Under the pieces are notes generated by a model. The model was not told the origin of the DNA and made no database searches. It saw nothing but the letters and a program-made list of their open reading frames with translations. The position numbers and the translations under genes were made by a program. From Rhodococcus triatomae BKS 15-14 (GTDB lineage: Bacteria > Actinomycetota > Actinomycetes > Mycobacteriales > Mycobacteriaceae), in NCBI GenBank assembly GCA_000341795.1, contig AODO01000003.1, forward strand, positions 1 to 64,000: 64,000 bases of DNA. Direction: 5' to 3'. Position 1 is the stretch's first letter. The number at the start of each line of letters is the position of its first letter. Below are positions 18,457 through 28,686 of the stretch, piece by piece.

Positions 18457-19959
18457 CTAGTTCATCGTCGGGATGACGAAGTGGTTGGTCTCTTCCTTCT
18501 TGCCGGAAGGCCAGCGCTGCGTGACCGTCTTCGTCTTGGTGTAGAAGCGGAACGAGTCCGGGCCGTGCTGGTTGAGGTCACCGAAACCGGACCGCTTCCA
18601 GCCACCGAACGTGTGGTACGCGATCGGCACCGGGATCGGCACGTTGACGCCGACCATGCCCACGTTGACGCGGGAGACGAAATCGCGGGCGGTGTCGCCG
18701 TCGCGGGTGAAGATCGCGACACCGTTGCCGTACTCGTGCTCGGTCGGCAGGCGCAGCGCCTCCTCGTAGTCCGCGGCACGGGCGACGAGCAGCACCGGAC
18801 CGAAGATCTCCTCCTTGTACACGCGCATGTCGGAGGTGACCTTGTCGAACAGCGTCGCGCCGGCGAAGAAGCCGTCCTCGTGACCCTCGAGCACGAAACC
18901 GCGACCGTCGACGACCGCCTCGGCACCCTCGTCGATACCGATCTGGATGTACTGGTTCACCCGGTCGAGGGCGTCCTTGGACACCAGCGGACCGAAATCC
19001 GCCGCTTCGTCGTCGGAACGGCCGATCTTGAGTCCGGCGACCCGTTCGGTGAGCTTGGCGACCAGCGCGTCGGCGGTCTCCTCACCGACCGGCACTGCCA
19101 CCGAGATGGCCATGCACCGTTCACCGGCGGAGCCGTAGCCTGCGCCGATGAGGGCGTCGGCGACATCGTCGAGGTCGGCGTCCGGCATCACGATGGCGTG
19201 GTTCTTCGCACCACCGAAGCACTGCGCGCGCTTGCCGTGCGCGGCGGCGGTCTCGTAGATGTACTGCGCGATCGGGGTGGAGCCGACGAACCCGACGGCC
19301 TTGATCCGGTCGTCGGTGAGCAGGACGTCGACGACCTCCTTGTCCCCGTTGACGACGTTGAACACGCCCGGCGGCAGACCGGCCTCGAGGAACAGCTCCG
19401 CCAGGCGCAACGGCACCGACGGGTCGCGCTCGGACGGCTTGAGGACGAACGCGTTACCCGCGGCGAGGGCCGGGCCGGCCTTCCACAGCGGGATCATCGC
19501 CGGGAAGTTGAACGGGGTGATGCCGGCGACGACACCGAGGGGCTGGCGCATCGAGTAGACGTCGATGCCGGTGCCGGCGGACTCGGTGTACTCGCCCTTG
19601 AGCAGGTGCGGTGCGCCGAGCGCGAACTCGATGACCTCGAGACCACGCTGGATGTCGCCCTTGGCGTCGGGGATGGTCTTGCCGTGCTCGGCCGACAGCA
19701 GCCGCGCGAGGGAATCCATCTCCTCCTGCACGAGCTGCAGGAACTTCATCAGCACGCGGGCGCGCTTCTGCGGGTTGAACGCAGCCCACTCGCGCTGCGC
19801 CGCTTCCGCGTTGGCGATGATCGCCTCGGTCTCGGCCTTGTCGGCGAGCGGGACACGCGCCTGAACCTGGCCGGTGTTGGGGTCGTAGACGTCGCCGAAC
19901 TTGCCGGAAGTTCCGGGGACGCGCTTGCCGTCGACGAAGTGGGTGAGTTCCTGAACCAT
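18457..19959 (-). CDS. mmsA: CoA-acylating methylmalonate-semialdehyde dehydrogenase
   Basis: A 500-residue aldehyde dehydrogenase that converts methylmalonate semialdehyde to propionyl-CoA. The family signature FNFPAMIPLWKAGPALAAGN is at about residues 145-164, the catalytic Cys is in GSAGERCMAISVAV, and the C-terminal FGGWKRSGFGDLNQHG is typical of MmsA. The ATG at 19959 follows ACAGGAAAA. An in-frame ATG at 20046 would add 29 residues but probably lies upstream of or at the transcription start. It is the first gene of the valine operon. Confidence 0.94.
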   Translation of the reverse strand: MVQELTHFVDGKRVPGTSGKFGDVYDPNTGQVQARVPLADKAETEAIIANAEAAQREWAAFNPQKRARVLMKFLQLVQEEMDSLARLLSAEHGKTIPDAKGDIQRGLEVIEFALGAPHLLKGEYTESAGTGIDVYSMRQPLGVVAGITPFNFPAMIPLWKAGPALAAGNAFVLKPSERDPSVPLRLAELFLEAGLPPGVFNVVNGDKEVVDVLLTDDRIKAVGFVGSTPIAQYIYETAAAHGKRAQCFGGAKNHAIVMPDADLDDVADALIGAGYGSAGERCMAISVAVPVGEETADALVAKLTERVAGLKIGRSDDEAADFGPLVSKDALDRVNQYIQIGIDEGAEAVVDGRGFVLEGHEDGFFAGATLFDKVTSDMRVYKEEIFGPVLLVARAADYEEALRLPTEHEYGNGVAIFTRDGDTARDFVSRVNVGMVGVNVPIPVPIAYHTFGGWKRSGFGDLNQHGPDSFRFYTKTKTVTQRWPSGKKEETNHFVIPTMN

Positions 19960-20046
19960 TTTTCCTGTCCTGACCGATCGAAGACCAACTGCGGATTCCG
20001 CACCCGGGTCGCGGGCACGACTGAACGTCTCGAATATGTCGCCCAT

Positions 20047-20074
20047 CCTATAGTTGGATGTCCATGTATGTCTA
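20047..20074 (-). promoter_or_regulatory. Probable promoter of the mmsA operon
   Basis: On the minus strand a -35 like TAGACA (20069-20074) and a -10 like TATAGG (20047-20052) are separated by 16 bp. The spacer holds GACAT direct repeats nine bases apart, a possible operator. A start near 20040 would give an ~80-nt leader to the mmsA ATG. Confidence 0.55.
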
Positions 20075-20104
20075 GAGGCGCGGCAGACGGCGACACCATC
20101 GTCG

Positions 20105-20614
20105 TCACAGGCGCCATCGCGTCTGCGAGAACGCGTCTCCCTTGACGAAGGCGAACACGGTGTCGACGGTAATCCCGAACACCAGCGCCTCCCCGCCGGC
20201 AGCGGTGTGAACGAATCGGCCGTCCCGAACGTCGAAGCTCCACTCCTGGCCGTACTTGTCCCGGTACGCGTCGGCCACTCGCTCGAGCAGTGCCCGGTGA
20301 CTCACCACGTCCGCGGTCCCCTCCACCACCACGTCGGTGCCGCGCTCGATCGAGTTCGTCCCGGTGGTCAGGACGCACGCACCGTTGGACTCCAGGTTGA
20401 CGGCCTTGCGCTCCTCCGGGCCGGTCGAGAAGTACAGGCGGTCGTCGAGACGCACCGCGATCAGCGGTGTGACGTGTGGACGTCCGTCGGGACGCACCGT
20501 GGTCACCCAGTAGACCTGCGACGCGTCGAGGATCGCCATCACCTCCGCCCACGGCGTCGGTGTTGCCGAGTCGTCGCTGTAGCGTCGGTCGAGGGTTCCT
20601 GTCGAGATCGTCAC
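20105..20614 (-). CDS. Pyridoxamine 5'-phosphate oxidase-fold protein
   Basis: A 169-residue split-barrel flavin/F420-binding protein. The segment VYWVTTVRPDGRPHVTPLIAVRLDDRLYFSTGPEERKAVNL is the classic start of actinobacterial PPOX-class proteins that bind FMN or F420, and the C-terminal F-V-KGDAFSQTRWRL is the usual FMN/F420 edge. The GTG at 20614 follows GAAGGAGA. No partner gene indicates its substrate. It may be transcribed with nothing else: the flanking mmsA operon has its own promoter. Confidence 0.85.
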   Translation of the reverse strand: MTISTGTLDRRYSDDSATPTPWAEVMAILDASQVYWVTTVRPDGRPHVTPLIAVRLDDRLYFSTGPEERKAVNLESNGACVLTTGTNSIERGTDVVVEGTADVVSHRALLERVADAYRDKYGQEWSFDVRDGRFVHTAAGGEALVFGITVDTVFAFVKGDAFSQTRWRL

Positions 20615-20756
20615 GGGGTTCTCCTTCGAATCGGCTCCTGTTACGAGTACCGACTCTCGGCGGCCCCCGAACTCACCGCACGGCGGCCGGTTCGACGTGC
20701 GGCCGTCCGGCCTCCCCGCACAATTCGAGCCGTGCACCGGAAACACCCTCGACCGT

Positions 20757-21467
20757 CTACTCGCCCGTCAGCGCCCGATAGAGCTCGTCGAGATCCCGGG
20801 CAGCGGCGCGGGCGGCACCCTCGTCGGGTGTGATCGCGCGCAGCGCGGCCCGCAGGTGCACCGGGTTCAGGTCCTGCGGCGCCGGCACGAACGCCGGCCT
20901 CGGGAGAGCTGGCAATTCGGCGCGATCGCCGAACCAGTCGTCCACGTCGCCGGAGGAGCCGGCCTGCTCGTCCACCCCGCCGATCAGCATGTCCAGGTCG
21001 ATCCCACGCAAGGTGAGGAGCAGGGTCGGATCGTCCTCGAGCCGGTCCGCGAGCACCGTGACCAGCGCAGCCGCGTGTCGGCACGGCCACCCCTGGTCGG
21101 GGCAGGTGCAGCCGAAGTCGATCTCCGACGCGGTCGACGGCAGCAACAGCTCGCCGAGTTCGAGTGGCATCGTGCCGCCCGCGACCGCGGCCAGCACCCC
21201 GGGCGCTCCCCGGACCCGACCGACCACCTCGTCGATCGCGTCGCGCTCCAGAACGCGAACCGTGACGGTCGCGGTGAACGGTTCGTTCTGACTGCCCTGC
21301 ACCTCGCCGATCACCAACCCCGGCGCGATGCGGATCGCCAGCACCTGCCCGGCCCGCACGTGACTGCGCCCGCGAGCCAACCGTGCACCGCCTGCGGCCT
21401 TCTCCACCGACGCCGTCAGCAGGCGGCCCCAGCCCTCGCCCGCGCCCCGCCGCGCCACCCGCCTCAT
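20757..21467 (-). CDS. SWIM zinc-finger protein, partner of the SNF2 helicase
   Basis: A 236-residue protein with one SWIM-type zinc finger: CTCPDQGWPCRHAAAL at about residues 119-134 gives the Cys-x-Cys...Cys-x-His pattern. The rest is alpha-helical and of no recognised family. Its ATG overlaps the stop of the SNF2 helicase gene (ATGA), a pairing common in actinobacteria. The two proteins probably form a DNA-remodelling complex; the cellular role is not established. Confidence 0.87.
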   Translation of the reverse strand: MRRVARRGAGEGWGRLLTASVEKAAGGARLARGRSHVRAGQVLAIRIAPGLVIGEVQGSQNEPFTATVTVRVLERDAIDEVVGRVRGAPGVLAAVAGGTMPLELGELLLPSTASEIDFGCTCPDQGWPCRHAAALVTVLADRLEDDPTLLLTLRGIDLDMLIGGVDEQAGSSGDVDDWFGDRAELPALPRPAFVPAPQDLNPVHLRAALRAITPDEGAARAAARDLDELYRALTGE

Positions 21468-24352
21468 TCGCCCACCGCATCGTCGCCGAGCATCATCAGC
21501 GCGGCCAACTCGTCGTCGCTCATCTCGGTGATCCACTTCTCCCCGACCCCGACCGCGAGGTCCGCCAGCTCGGCCTTGCCGGTGAGCATCGCGTCGATGC
21601 GCTCCTCCAGCGTGCCGACGCACAGCAGCTTGCGCACCTGGACGTCGCGTCGCTGCCCGATTCGGAATGCCCGATCGGTGGCCTGGTTCTCGACCGCCGG
21701 GTTCCACCAGCGGTCCAGGTGCACAACGTGATTGGCCGCCGTGAGGTTCAGCCCCGTGCCACCCGCCTTGAGTGAGAGCATCATGATCGGGGAACCGGGC
21801 CCGGCGTCCTGGAAGTTCCGCACCATCGCGTCGCGTGCAGTACGCGCCACGCCGCCGTGGAGGAACGGCACATCCACGCCGAACCGCTCGGCCAGGTACG
21901 GCGCCACGATCGACCCGAACTCGCGGAACTGCGTGAACAACAGGACCCGCTCGCCGTCGGCGAGCACCGACTCCACGATGTCCTCGACGAGCGCGAGCTT
22001 GCCGGAGCGGTGCCGCCCACGCCGGACGGCGGGCGAGCCGTCCGCCAGGAAGTGCGCGGGATGATTGCACACCTGCTTGAGCCTGGTCAGGGCCGCGAGC
22101 ACGACCCCCTTGCGGGCCCGCGGATTGTCGGCGTCGCGCAGGCGCCGCGTCATGTCGTCGAGCACGCCCCGGTACAGCCCCGCCTGCTCGGCGGTGAGAT
22201 TCGCCCGCACCGTCATCTCGAACTTCTCCGGGAGGTCCGCGATCACCGCCGGATCCGTCTTCACGCGACGCAGCACGAACGGGGACGTGACCGTGTGGAG
22301 GCGTGCCAGTGCACCCTCGTCCTGCAGCCGCTCGATCGGCACCGCGAACCGGGCGCGGAACTGCTGCGGCGACCCGAGCAGCCCGGGATTGACGAAGTCG
22401 AGGATCGAGCGCAGTTCCTCCAGTCGGTTCTCGACAGGAGTACCGGTGAGGGCCAGCCGGTGCCGCGCCGGAATCGAGCGGACCGCACGCGACTGCGCCG
22501 TCGCCGCGTTCTTGACGTGCTGAGCCTCGTCGAGGACGACTCTCCCCCAGCGTGTTTCATGCAGCAGTGCCACGTCGCGGGTCGCCACCGCGTAGGTCGT
22601 GATCACCAGATCGCTGTCGGCCACGACCGCGGCGAAGCCGGAACCGCGCAGCCGGCCCGGTCCGTGGTGGACGTGCACGCGCAGTTCCGGGGCGAATCGC
22701 GCAGCCTCGCGTTGCCAGTTCCCCACCACCGACATCGGACACACCAGCAACGTCGGCGAGAACGCGGCGGCGGCTCGCTCCCGCTCGTGGACGAGCAACG
22801 CCAGCAACTGCACCGTCTTCCCGAGGCCCATGTCGTCGGCGAGGATCCCGCCCAGGCCGAGGCCGCTCATGAACACGAGCCAGTCGAGCCCGCGCTGCTG
22901 GTACGGCCGCAGCGTGGCGTGCAGTCCTGACGGCGGCGGCACCGGATCAGGACGGCCGCCGCCGCCGAGCAGCGACGACACCCACCCGGTCGACGTGATC
23001 GCCTCGACCGGAAGCGGCGGCGGATCCGCCGCCGTCAGCTGTGCCAGCAGCCCACCGAGCGTGGACGAGTCGTCGGAACCGTGAGCGCCGACGTATTTCG
23101 CGGCCTTCGACAGCGCCGCCGCGTCCGCCTGTACCCACTGCCCTCGCAACTGCACGAGATCCGCTGCCGACCGAGCCAGCCGCTCGACCTCGGCGGCCGT
23201 CAGCACCAGGTCACCTATCGCGAGTTCCCAGTTGTAGGAGAGCAATTGGTTCAACCCGACGTCGCGTTCGTCGGTGTCGAGCAGCACCGGCGGGCTGGCG
23301 ACCGCCAGCCGCAGCGACGGTGCCGCAACCACCCACGCCCGCGGCAGCAGCAATGTCACGCCGGCCTCTGCGAGCGCCCGTGCCCCGTGCGCCACCAGGT
23401 CGGTGACCACCGCGAGCGGCAGCAACAGGTCCAGCCCGTCCGGATCGGAGGGCACCCCCCGCAGTCGCGGGTACGCCTCCATCGCCGTGCCGAGCAGTCG
23501 CAGCGCGACCCGCAGCCCCTCGGGGTCCGTGTGGCGAACCGGCGCCGGCGCCTCACCGGACGGTCGCAGGCACACCTCGAGTCGCCACAGCAGCACGTCG
23601 GCGCCGTGCTCGTCCAGGTCTCCCGACTCGTCGGGCTCGACCAACCGCAGGACGAGATCGGGTTCCTCGACCGCGAGCGAGTCGCGCCATCGGCGCAGGC
23701 GGGACTCCGCCTCCGCGGCAGCTCGGGGCGGTCGGTCCACCGTCGTCGACCGTGTCTCCTCGGACGGCACCACCGTCAACGGCGTGTCGGTCAGCAGGGA
23801 GTGGAGCAGCGGGTGGTCGCTGTCCAGGCCTCCGAGCCGGTCCCGGACGATCGGATCGGTCAGCGCATGCACGAAGTCGTCGAGTGCCCGCCTGCCGCCT
23901 GCCGCCCACAGCGACCCCGGCATCGCTGCGCCGAGTTCGGCGAGCCAGGCCCGCTGACGGTCTCCGCCGAGCAGTCGCCAGCGCGCCCACCACCGCCCGT
24001 CCTCGCGCCGCAGTTCGGGGACCACCCGACCGGCCTCGGCCCAACGCCGGATCCCCCGCGCGACGTGGACCAGATAGCGCAGGTCACCGGGCAGACGTGG
24101 GTCGGCGGCGGGAAGGTCCAGCAGCAGCGACGCGGCATCGGCGGGTGCCAGGGCGAGCGCTGGAACCGCGACCTCCGACAGCTGACCGCGGTCGTCGGGG
24201 ACGGTGACGGTGACCCGATGCCGGAAGCGGCGGCCGAGCAAACCCGGCAGCGGCGACGGCAGTGTGGTGGCGTCGACGCCGTCGTTGTCGTCGACCCAGA
24301 GCATCATCCCCGCGCCGGGCGACCACACCGCATGAACCACCGGACCATCCAA
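21464..24352 (-). CDS. SNF2/RapA-family DEAD/H-box helicase (HepA-like)
   Basis: A 962-residue helicase-like ATPase. About 480 N-terminal residues hold the actinobacterial SNF2-associated region, followed by the core: Walker A DDMGLGKTVQLLALL, motif II LDEAQHVKN, motif III LTGTPVENRLEEL, and C-terminal motifs LFTQFREFGS, SLKAGGTGLNLTAANHV and ATDRAFRIGQRRDV. It likely translocates on double-stranded DNA to displace proteins or RNA polymerase. The TTG at 24352 is the longest start; GTG at 24340 (MVHAVWSPG) is equally plausible. Coupled to the SWIM protein downstream. Confidence 0.92.
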   Translation of the reverse strand: MDGPVVHAVWSPGAGMMLWVDDNDGVDATTLPSPLPGLLGRRFRHRVTVTVPDDRGQLSEVAVPALALAPADAASLLLDLPAADPRLPGDLRYLVHVARGIRRWAEAGRVVPELRREDGRWWARWRLLGGDRQRAWLAELGAAMPGSLWAAGGRRALDDFVHALTDPIVRDRLGGLDSDHPLLHSLLTDTPLTVVPSEETRSTTVDRPPRAAAEAESRLRRWRDSLAVEEPDLVLRLVEPDESGDLDEHGADVLLWRLEVCLRPSGEAPAPVRHTDPEGLRVALRLLGTAMEAYPRLRGVPSDPDGLDLLLPLAVVTDLVAHGARALAEAGVTLLLPRAWVVAAPSLRLAVASPPVLLDTDERDVGLNQLLSYNWELAIGDLVLTAAEVERLARSAADLVQLRGQWVQADAAALSKAAKYVGAHGSDDSSTLGGLLAQLTAADPPPLPVEAITSTGWVSSLLGGGGRPDPVPPPSGLHATLRPYQQRGLDWLVFMSGLGLGGILADDMGLGKTVQLLALLVHERERAAAAFSPTLLVCPMSVVGNWQREAARFAPELRVHVHHGPGRLRGSGFAAVVADSDLVITTYAVATRDVALLHETRWGRVVLDEAQHVKNAATAQSRAVRSIPARHRLALTGTPVENRLEELRSILDFVNPGLLGSPQQFRARFAVPIERLQDEGALARLHTVTSPFVLRRVKTDPAVIADLPEKFEMTVRANLTAEQAGLYRGVLDDMTRRLRDADNPRARKGVVLAALTRLKQVCNHPAHFLADGSPAVRRGRHRSGKLALVEDIVESVLADGERVLLFTQFREFGSIVAPYLAERFGVDVPFLHGGVARTARDAMVRNFQDAGPGSPIMMLSLKAGGTGLNLTAANHVVHLDRWWNPAVENQATDRAFRIGQRRDVQVRKLLCVGTLEERIDAMLTGKAELADLAVGVGEKWITEMSDDELAALMMLGDDAVGE

Positions 24353-24445
24353 CCACCCGGGTCGGACACTCTGGAGTCACGGCCGTGGCCGGCGGAATAA
24401 TGACATCGAGACGGCTGGACCACTCGTCGAACGCCAGGAGGCTCG

Positions 24446-24763
24446 ATGACCATCCTGATTCAAGTGCTCGAACAGGGGTATTCGCACAGCACGCCGTGGG
24501 AACAGCGCAAGTACCAGTACGTCGACGTCGCCCATGTGGTCGGGATGCGGCTCGACGGGAACAAGGGCGTGTGGCTGGACATGACCCGCCCCGGCGAATC
24601 CCACCAGCTCGCTCTCGCGCCGAATGCCGAGGACGCGATCCTGTTCATGCTGAAGGCGTTCGACGCGGTCGCGACCTGCCGCCAGCAGGGCGGCTCGTGG
24701 ATGATCGGCCACGACGGGACCGACTACGCCTCGATGGTCGCGACCCGCTTTCCCCTCCCCTGA
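24446..24763 (+). CDS. Hypothetical protein, 105 residues
   Basis: Not assigned to a family. The product is small, soluble and mixed alpha/beta, with one Cys (residue 78), an Asp/Gly-rich centre and no signal peptide. The ATG has AGGAGG 4-5 bases upstream, and codon use matches neighbours, so it is very likely expressed. It is divergent from the SNF2 helicase (93-bp gap) and convergent with the sulfatase, whose stop is 3 bp away. Confidence 0.7.
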   Translation: MTILIQVLEQGYSHSTPWEQRKYQYVDVAHVVGMRLDGNKGVWLDMTRPGESHQLALAPNAEDAILFMLKAFDAVATCRQQGGSWMIGHDGTDYASMVATRFPLP

Positions 24764-24766
24764 CGA

Positions 24767-27094
24767 TCAGAGGTACTCGACGACGACGGTGTCGATGGTG
24801 CCGTCGAACGCGAACGGTGCCCTGTCGAAGTAGTCGAGCGAGACGGGCGAGCCGAGGCAGGTGCCGATGTCGAGGCAGTCGTTGGCGGTGAACAGGAGCG
24901 GTGCGCTCACCGGAACCGTGGACCGTCCCACCTCGGCCCCGTCGACCGAGAGCACCACGTCGAGAGGTCCGCCAGGACGCACCTCGGCGTACTTCGTCAC
25001 GACCTCGACGGTGTGCCGGCCCGGGGAGAGCGGCTGCGCGGACCTGATCTTCGTCCGCATCAGGATGAACAGGTTGTACTCGAAGCAGAGGTGGCCGCCG
25101 TCGAGGAAGCACGTCAGTCCGCCGCCGTTGCCGCCGAGCGCGTACAGCACACCCGACCCGCCGTCGGGGACGGTGAGGTCGATCGTGACGCGGTTGTCCT
25201 TGTTTCCGAGCGCCGGGGCACAGAACTCGGGCATCCGGATGACGTCTCCGGTGAACCGCCAGCTCGTGTACGGCGTGGAGATGCGCTGCTCGGGATGAAT
25301 CGCGGCCACCCACAGTCCGCCTCCGACGGGCAGGACCTTGTTCTTCGCCGCCTCGATCGCGAACACCTCACGCAGCTGGGCCAGCTTCTTCGGGTGCTGC
25401 TCGGCGAGGTCACGGCTCTGCGTCCAGTCCTCGTCGAGGTGGTACAGCTCCCACGTGTCGTCGTCCGGATTCCAGTCGTGGATGCCGGCGGGCATGCCCG
25501 GCACCCACGGGGCGCGCGGGCCGAACGCGGACGCCATCCAGCCGTCGTGGTAGATCGCGCGGCTGCCCATGACCTCGAAGTACTGGGTGAGCTTGCCCGC
25601 CTTCGCGTCCCGGTCCACGAGGGCCGCAGCGAAACTGGCTCCGTCGAGCGGGTCCTGGGGAATCCCGTGCACCGTCCTCGGCGGCGTGATGCCGACCAGG
25701 TCGTAGAAGGTCGGCACCAGGTCGTTGCAGTGCAGGAACTGCGTTCGCGGCACGGGGTCCGGTTCGACCTTGGCGGGCCACCGGATCACCATCGGGTTCC
25801 GGGTGCCGCCGAGATGCGAGGCGAGCAGCTTCATCCCCTTGTAGGGCGTGCTCCCCGCCCAGGCCCAGCCCGCGTGGTACATGTTGTCGGTCTTCGGGGA
25901 GCCGAGCACGTCCAGACCGCCGAGTTCCTCCAGCGCCGCGATGTGCTGGGCCGTGGTCGTCGGAATCCCGTTCTGCGCGAGCAGTTCGCTGATGGTGCCG
26001 TTCTGGCCTTCACCGGACGAGCCGTTGTCGCCCCAGATGTAGACGACGAGCGTGTTGTCCCGGTACCCGAGGTCGTCGAGCTCGTCCAGCAACCGACCGA
26101 CCTGGACGTCGCAGTGCTCCGCGAAACCCGCCGCCACCTCCATCAGCCGTCGCTGGAACGGCTTCTCGTCCTCGGGGATGTCGTCCCAGGCGGCCATCGT
26201 CGGGTCACGGTCGGTCAGCTCGGCGTCCCGGGGGATCCAGCCCTGCTCCTTCGCCCGCTCGTACACCCGCTCGCGATAGGCGTCCCAGCCGTCGTCGAAC
26301 GCGCCCGCGTACCGGTCGGCCCACTCCTTCATGACGTGGTGCGGTCCGTGCAGGCACCCGCTCGCCCAGTACATGAAGAACGGCCGGTCCGCGTCGAGAG
26401 CCCGGTGCCTGCGCAACCACCCGATCGCGTCGTCGGCGAGGTCCTCGCTGAGGTGATAGCCCTGTTCCGGGGTCTTCGGCGGCAGCACCACGGTGGTGTT
26501 CCGGACCAGGTGCGGTTCGTACTGGGAGGCCTCCCCGGCGAGGAACCCGTAGAAGTAGTCGAAGCCGACGCCGGTCGGCCAGTTGTCGAACGGCCCCGCG
26601 GCCGTGGTCTCCTCCGCCGGCGTGTTGTGCCACTTGCCGAACGCCGCCGTCGAGTAGCCGTACTGGCGCAGCACCTCGGCGCCCGTCGCGCTCGACTTCG
26701 GGATGTGCCCGGAGTAGCCGTCCCAGTCGTTCGCCAGCTCCGCGATCTGACCGTTCCCGACGCGATGGTGGTTGCGTCCGGTGAGCAGCGACGCCCGCGT
26801 CGGCGAGCACATCGCCGTGGTGTGGAAGCGGTTGTAGCCGACCCCTTCCCCCAGCGTCCGGGTGAGCGTCGGGGTCTGCACCTCGCCTCCGAAGGTGCTC
26901 GGCAGGCCGGGGCCGGCGTCGTCCACGAGGACGACGAGGATGTTCGGAGCGTCCTCGTGAAGACGGCGTTCCTTCGGACGTGGGCTGTAGACCGACTCCT
27001 GCATCGTCCGGCCTGCGACGCTCCCGGACGGGGTCGGAGGGAACGGCAGCGAGTCCCCACCCGGAATGGGTACAGCCCGAACGTCAGCACTCAC
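24767..27094 (-). CDS. Arylsulfatase (type I, formylglycine-dependent)
   Basis: A 775-residue sulfatase hydrolysing sulfate esters. The formylglycine motif CSPTR is at residues 96-100 followed by ASLLTGR, and the metal-binding LVDDAGPG is at 56-63. The HH residues (RNHHRVGNG) and a second metal site (YIWGDNGSSGEG) follow. The last ~200 residues form a beta-rich domain typical of the large actinobacterial/Pseudomonas-like sulfatases. No signal peptide is seen, so it is probably cytoplasmic. The GTG at 27094 is the best start. Function fits sulfur scavenging beside the downstream methionine genes. Confidence 0.93.
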   Translation of the reverse strand: MSADVRAVPIPGGDSLPFPPTPSGSVAGRTMQESVYSPRPKERRLHEDAPNILVVLVDDAGPGLPSTFGGEVQTPTLTRTLGEGVGYNRFHTTAMCSPTRASLLTGRNHHRVGNGQIAELANDWDGYSGHIPKSSATGAEVLRQYGYSTAAFGKWHNTPAEETTAAGPFDNWPTGVGFDYFYGFLAGEASQYEPHLVRNTTVVLPPKTPEQGYHLSEDLADDAIGWLRRHRALDADRPFFMYWASGCLHGPHHVMKEWADRYAGAFDDGWDAYRERVYERAKEQGWIPRDAELTDRDPTMAAWDDIPEDEKPFQRRLMEVAAGFAEHCDVQVGRLLDELDDLGYRDNTLVVYIWGDNGSSGEGQNGTISELLAQNGIPTTTAQHIAALEELGGLDVLGSPKTDNMYHAGWAWAGSTPYKGMKLLASHLGGTRNPMVIRWPAKVEPDPVPRTQFLHCNDLVPTFYDLVGITPPRTVHGIPQDPLDGASFAAALVDRDAKAGKLTQYFEVMGSRAIYHDGWMASAFGPRAPWVPGMPAGIHDWNPDDDTWELYHLDEDWTQSRDLAEQHPKKLAQLREVFAIEAAKNKVLPVGGGLWVAAIHPEQRISTPYTSWRFTGDVIRMPEFCAPALGNKDNRVTIDLTVPDGGSGVLYALGGNGGGLTCFLDGGHLCFEYNLFILMRTKIRSAQPLSPGRHTVEVVTKYAEVRPGGPLDVVLSVDGAEVGRSTVPVSAPLLFTANDCLDIGTCLGSPVSLDYFDRAPFAFDGTIDTVVVEYL

Positions 27095-27183
27095 GGTCTT
27101 CGCCCTTCGTCGACGACGCAACGGGGCCAAGTCAACCGCCGGACCGGCGCCGCGACCTCACCCGGCGGGGGTGAGACCCACGC

Positions 27184-28578
27184 TCAGCTCGCCGACGGCT
27201 CGGCCGCCGGGCGCGGCGCGTGCACGCGCGGTTTGACGAAACGCAGGTACGCCGCGGTCAACGCGGCCAGCCACACGGCGCCGACGACGAGCGCGACCCG
27301 GGTGTCGGCGTCGAACGCGAGGACGACGACCACGAACCCGAGGAAGCCGAGGGCCGCGATCTGCCCGGCTGGCCACAGCGGCACCGGGAACTTCAGCGAC
27401 TGCACCTCGGTGGTCGTCATCCGGCGGCGCGACCGCACCTGCGCGAGCAGGATCATCACCCACACGAAGATGGTGGCGAACGTGGCGATCGACGCGATCA
27501 CGATGAACACGGACTCGGGGATGAGGTAGTTGAGCAGCACCGCGAGGAGCAGCGCGCCGGTCATCACGGCGACCGTCATCCACGGCACACCCGAACGCGA
27601 CAACTTCGTCATCGCGGCCGGCGCCTGGCCGCGCTGCGCCATGCCGTACATCATTCGGCCGGCCCCGAAGATGTCGCTGTTGATCGCCGACAGCGCCGCG
27701 GTGATGACGACGACGTTGAGGACGGCTGCGGCAGGCCCCACGCCGATCGCCTCGAAGATCTGCACGAACGGGCTGCTGCCGGTGCCGATGGTGTGCCACG
27801 GGATGATCGCCATGATCACCGCGAGGGTGGCGATGTAGAAGAGCATGATCCGCACCGGGACGGTGTTCACGGCACGGGGGATGGTGTGCGCCGGGTCCTC
27901 GGCCTCACCCGCGGTGATGCCGATTATCTCGGTGCCGCCGAACGCGAACATCACGATCGCGAAGCAGGCCACGAACCCGCCGAACCCGTTGGCGAAGAAT
28001 CCACCCTCGTCCCACAGGTTGCTGGCGCCCTCGGCGGTGTCGTAGATGCCGAAGCCGAAGATCAACGTCGCCACACCTGCGCCGATGAGAGCGAGGATCG
28101 CGGTGACCTTGACGAGCGTGAACCAGAACTCGAGCTCGCCGAACACCTTCACGCTGAGCAGGTTGAGCGCGCCGATGAAGAACACGATCGCCAGCGCCCA
28201 GATCCATCGGGGCACCTCCGGGAACCAGAAACCCATGTACACCCCGAACGCGGTGACATCGGCCAGGCAGACCACGATCATCTCGAAGGTGTACGTCCAG
28301 CCCGTCATGAATCCGGCCAGCGGGCCGAGGTGGGTGCTCGCGTACTCGCCGAACGACCCGGACACGGGGTTCCGAACCGCCATCTCGCCGAGCGAGCGCA
28401 GCACCAGGTAGACGACGGCGCCGCCGATCAGATACGCCAGGAGCACCGACGGGCCGGCCTTCTCGATGGCGCCCGCCGAGCCGTAGAACAGGCCGGTGCC
28501 GATCGCCGAACCGAGCGCGATGAATCGGATGTGACGGGCCGACAGACCCCGGGTAAGCGCCGCGGCGGCGTCCTTCAC
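27184..28578 (-). CDS. Amino-acid permease (APC superfamily)
   Basis: A 464-residue permease with twelve predicted transmembrane helices. The N-terminal [30 protein letters not shown] is the amino-acid transporter (AAT) signature of GabP/CycA/ProY-type proton symporters, with the unwound GSAIGTG substrate site in helix 1. The GTG at 28578 is preferred for the GGGAG 9 bases upstream; a GTG at 28593 is possible. Substrate is unknown; its promoter region is back to back with the SAM-IV controlled operon. Confidence 0.9.
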   Translation of the reverse strand: MKDAAAALTRGLSARHIRFIALGSAIGTGLFYGSAGAIEKAGPSVLLAYLIGGAVVYLVLRSLGEMAVRNPVSGSFGEYASTHLGPLAGFMTGWTYTFEMIVVCLADVTAFGVYMGFWFPEVPRWIWALAIVFFIGALNLLSVKVFGELEFWFTLVKVTAILALIGAGVATLIFGFGIYDTAEGASNLWDEGGFFANGFGGFVACFAIVMFAFGGTEIIGITAGEAEDPAHTIPRAVNTVPVRIMLFYIATLAVIMAIIPWHTIGTGSSPFVQIFEAIGVGPAAAVLNVVVITAALSAINSDIFGAGRMMYGMAQRGQAPAAMTKLSRSGVPWMTVAVMTGALLLAVLLNYLIPESVFIVIASIATFATIFVWVMILLAQVRSRRRMTTTEVQSLKFPVPLWPAGQIAALGFLGFVVVVLAFDADTRVALVVGAVWLAALTAAYLRFVKPRVHAPRPAAEPSAS

Positions 28579-28686
28579 TTCAGGGTCTCCCACGTCGACT
28601 GCAGACTTGCGACCAGCAGTTTAGTGGTGTTGCGCAGGTCACCCGGGGGCGGGGCGCTCGCGCACCTGGCCGCGCCGGAGTCCCCG

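Noticed and set aside
19960-20046. 29-residue N-terminal extension of mmsA from ATG 20046
   Set aside because: Would begin before or at the predicted transcription start and adds residues absent from the family; ATG 19959 has a good ribosome-binding site.
17377-20145. 922-codon open frame antisense to the valine operon
   Set aside because: Shadow of five real genes on the other strand, no recognisable domain, no ribosome-binding site.
25013-27529. 838-codon plus-strand frame
   Set aside because: Antisense to the sulfatase, whose catalytic motifs are unambiguous; composition is low-complexity.
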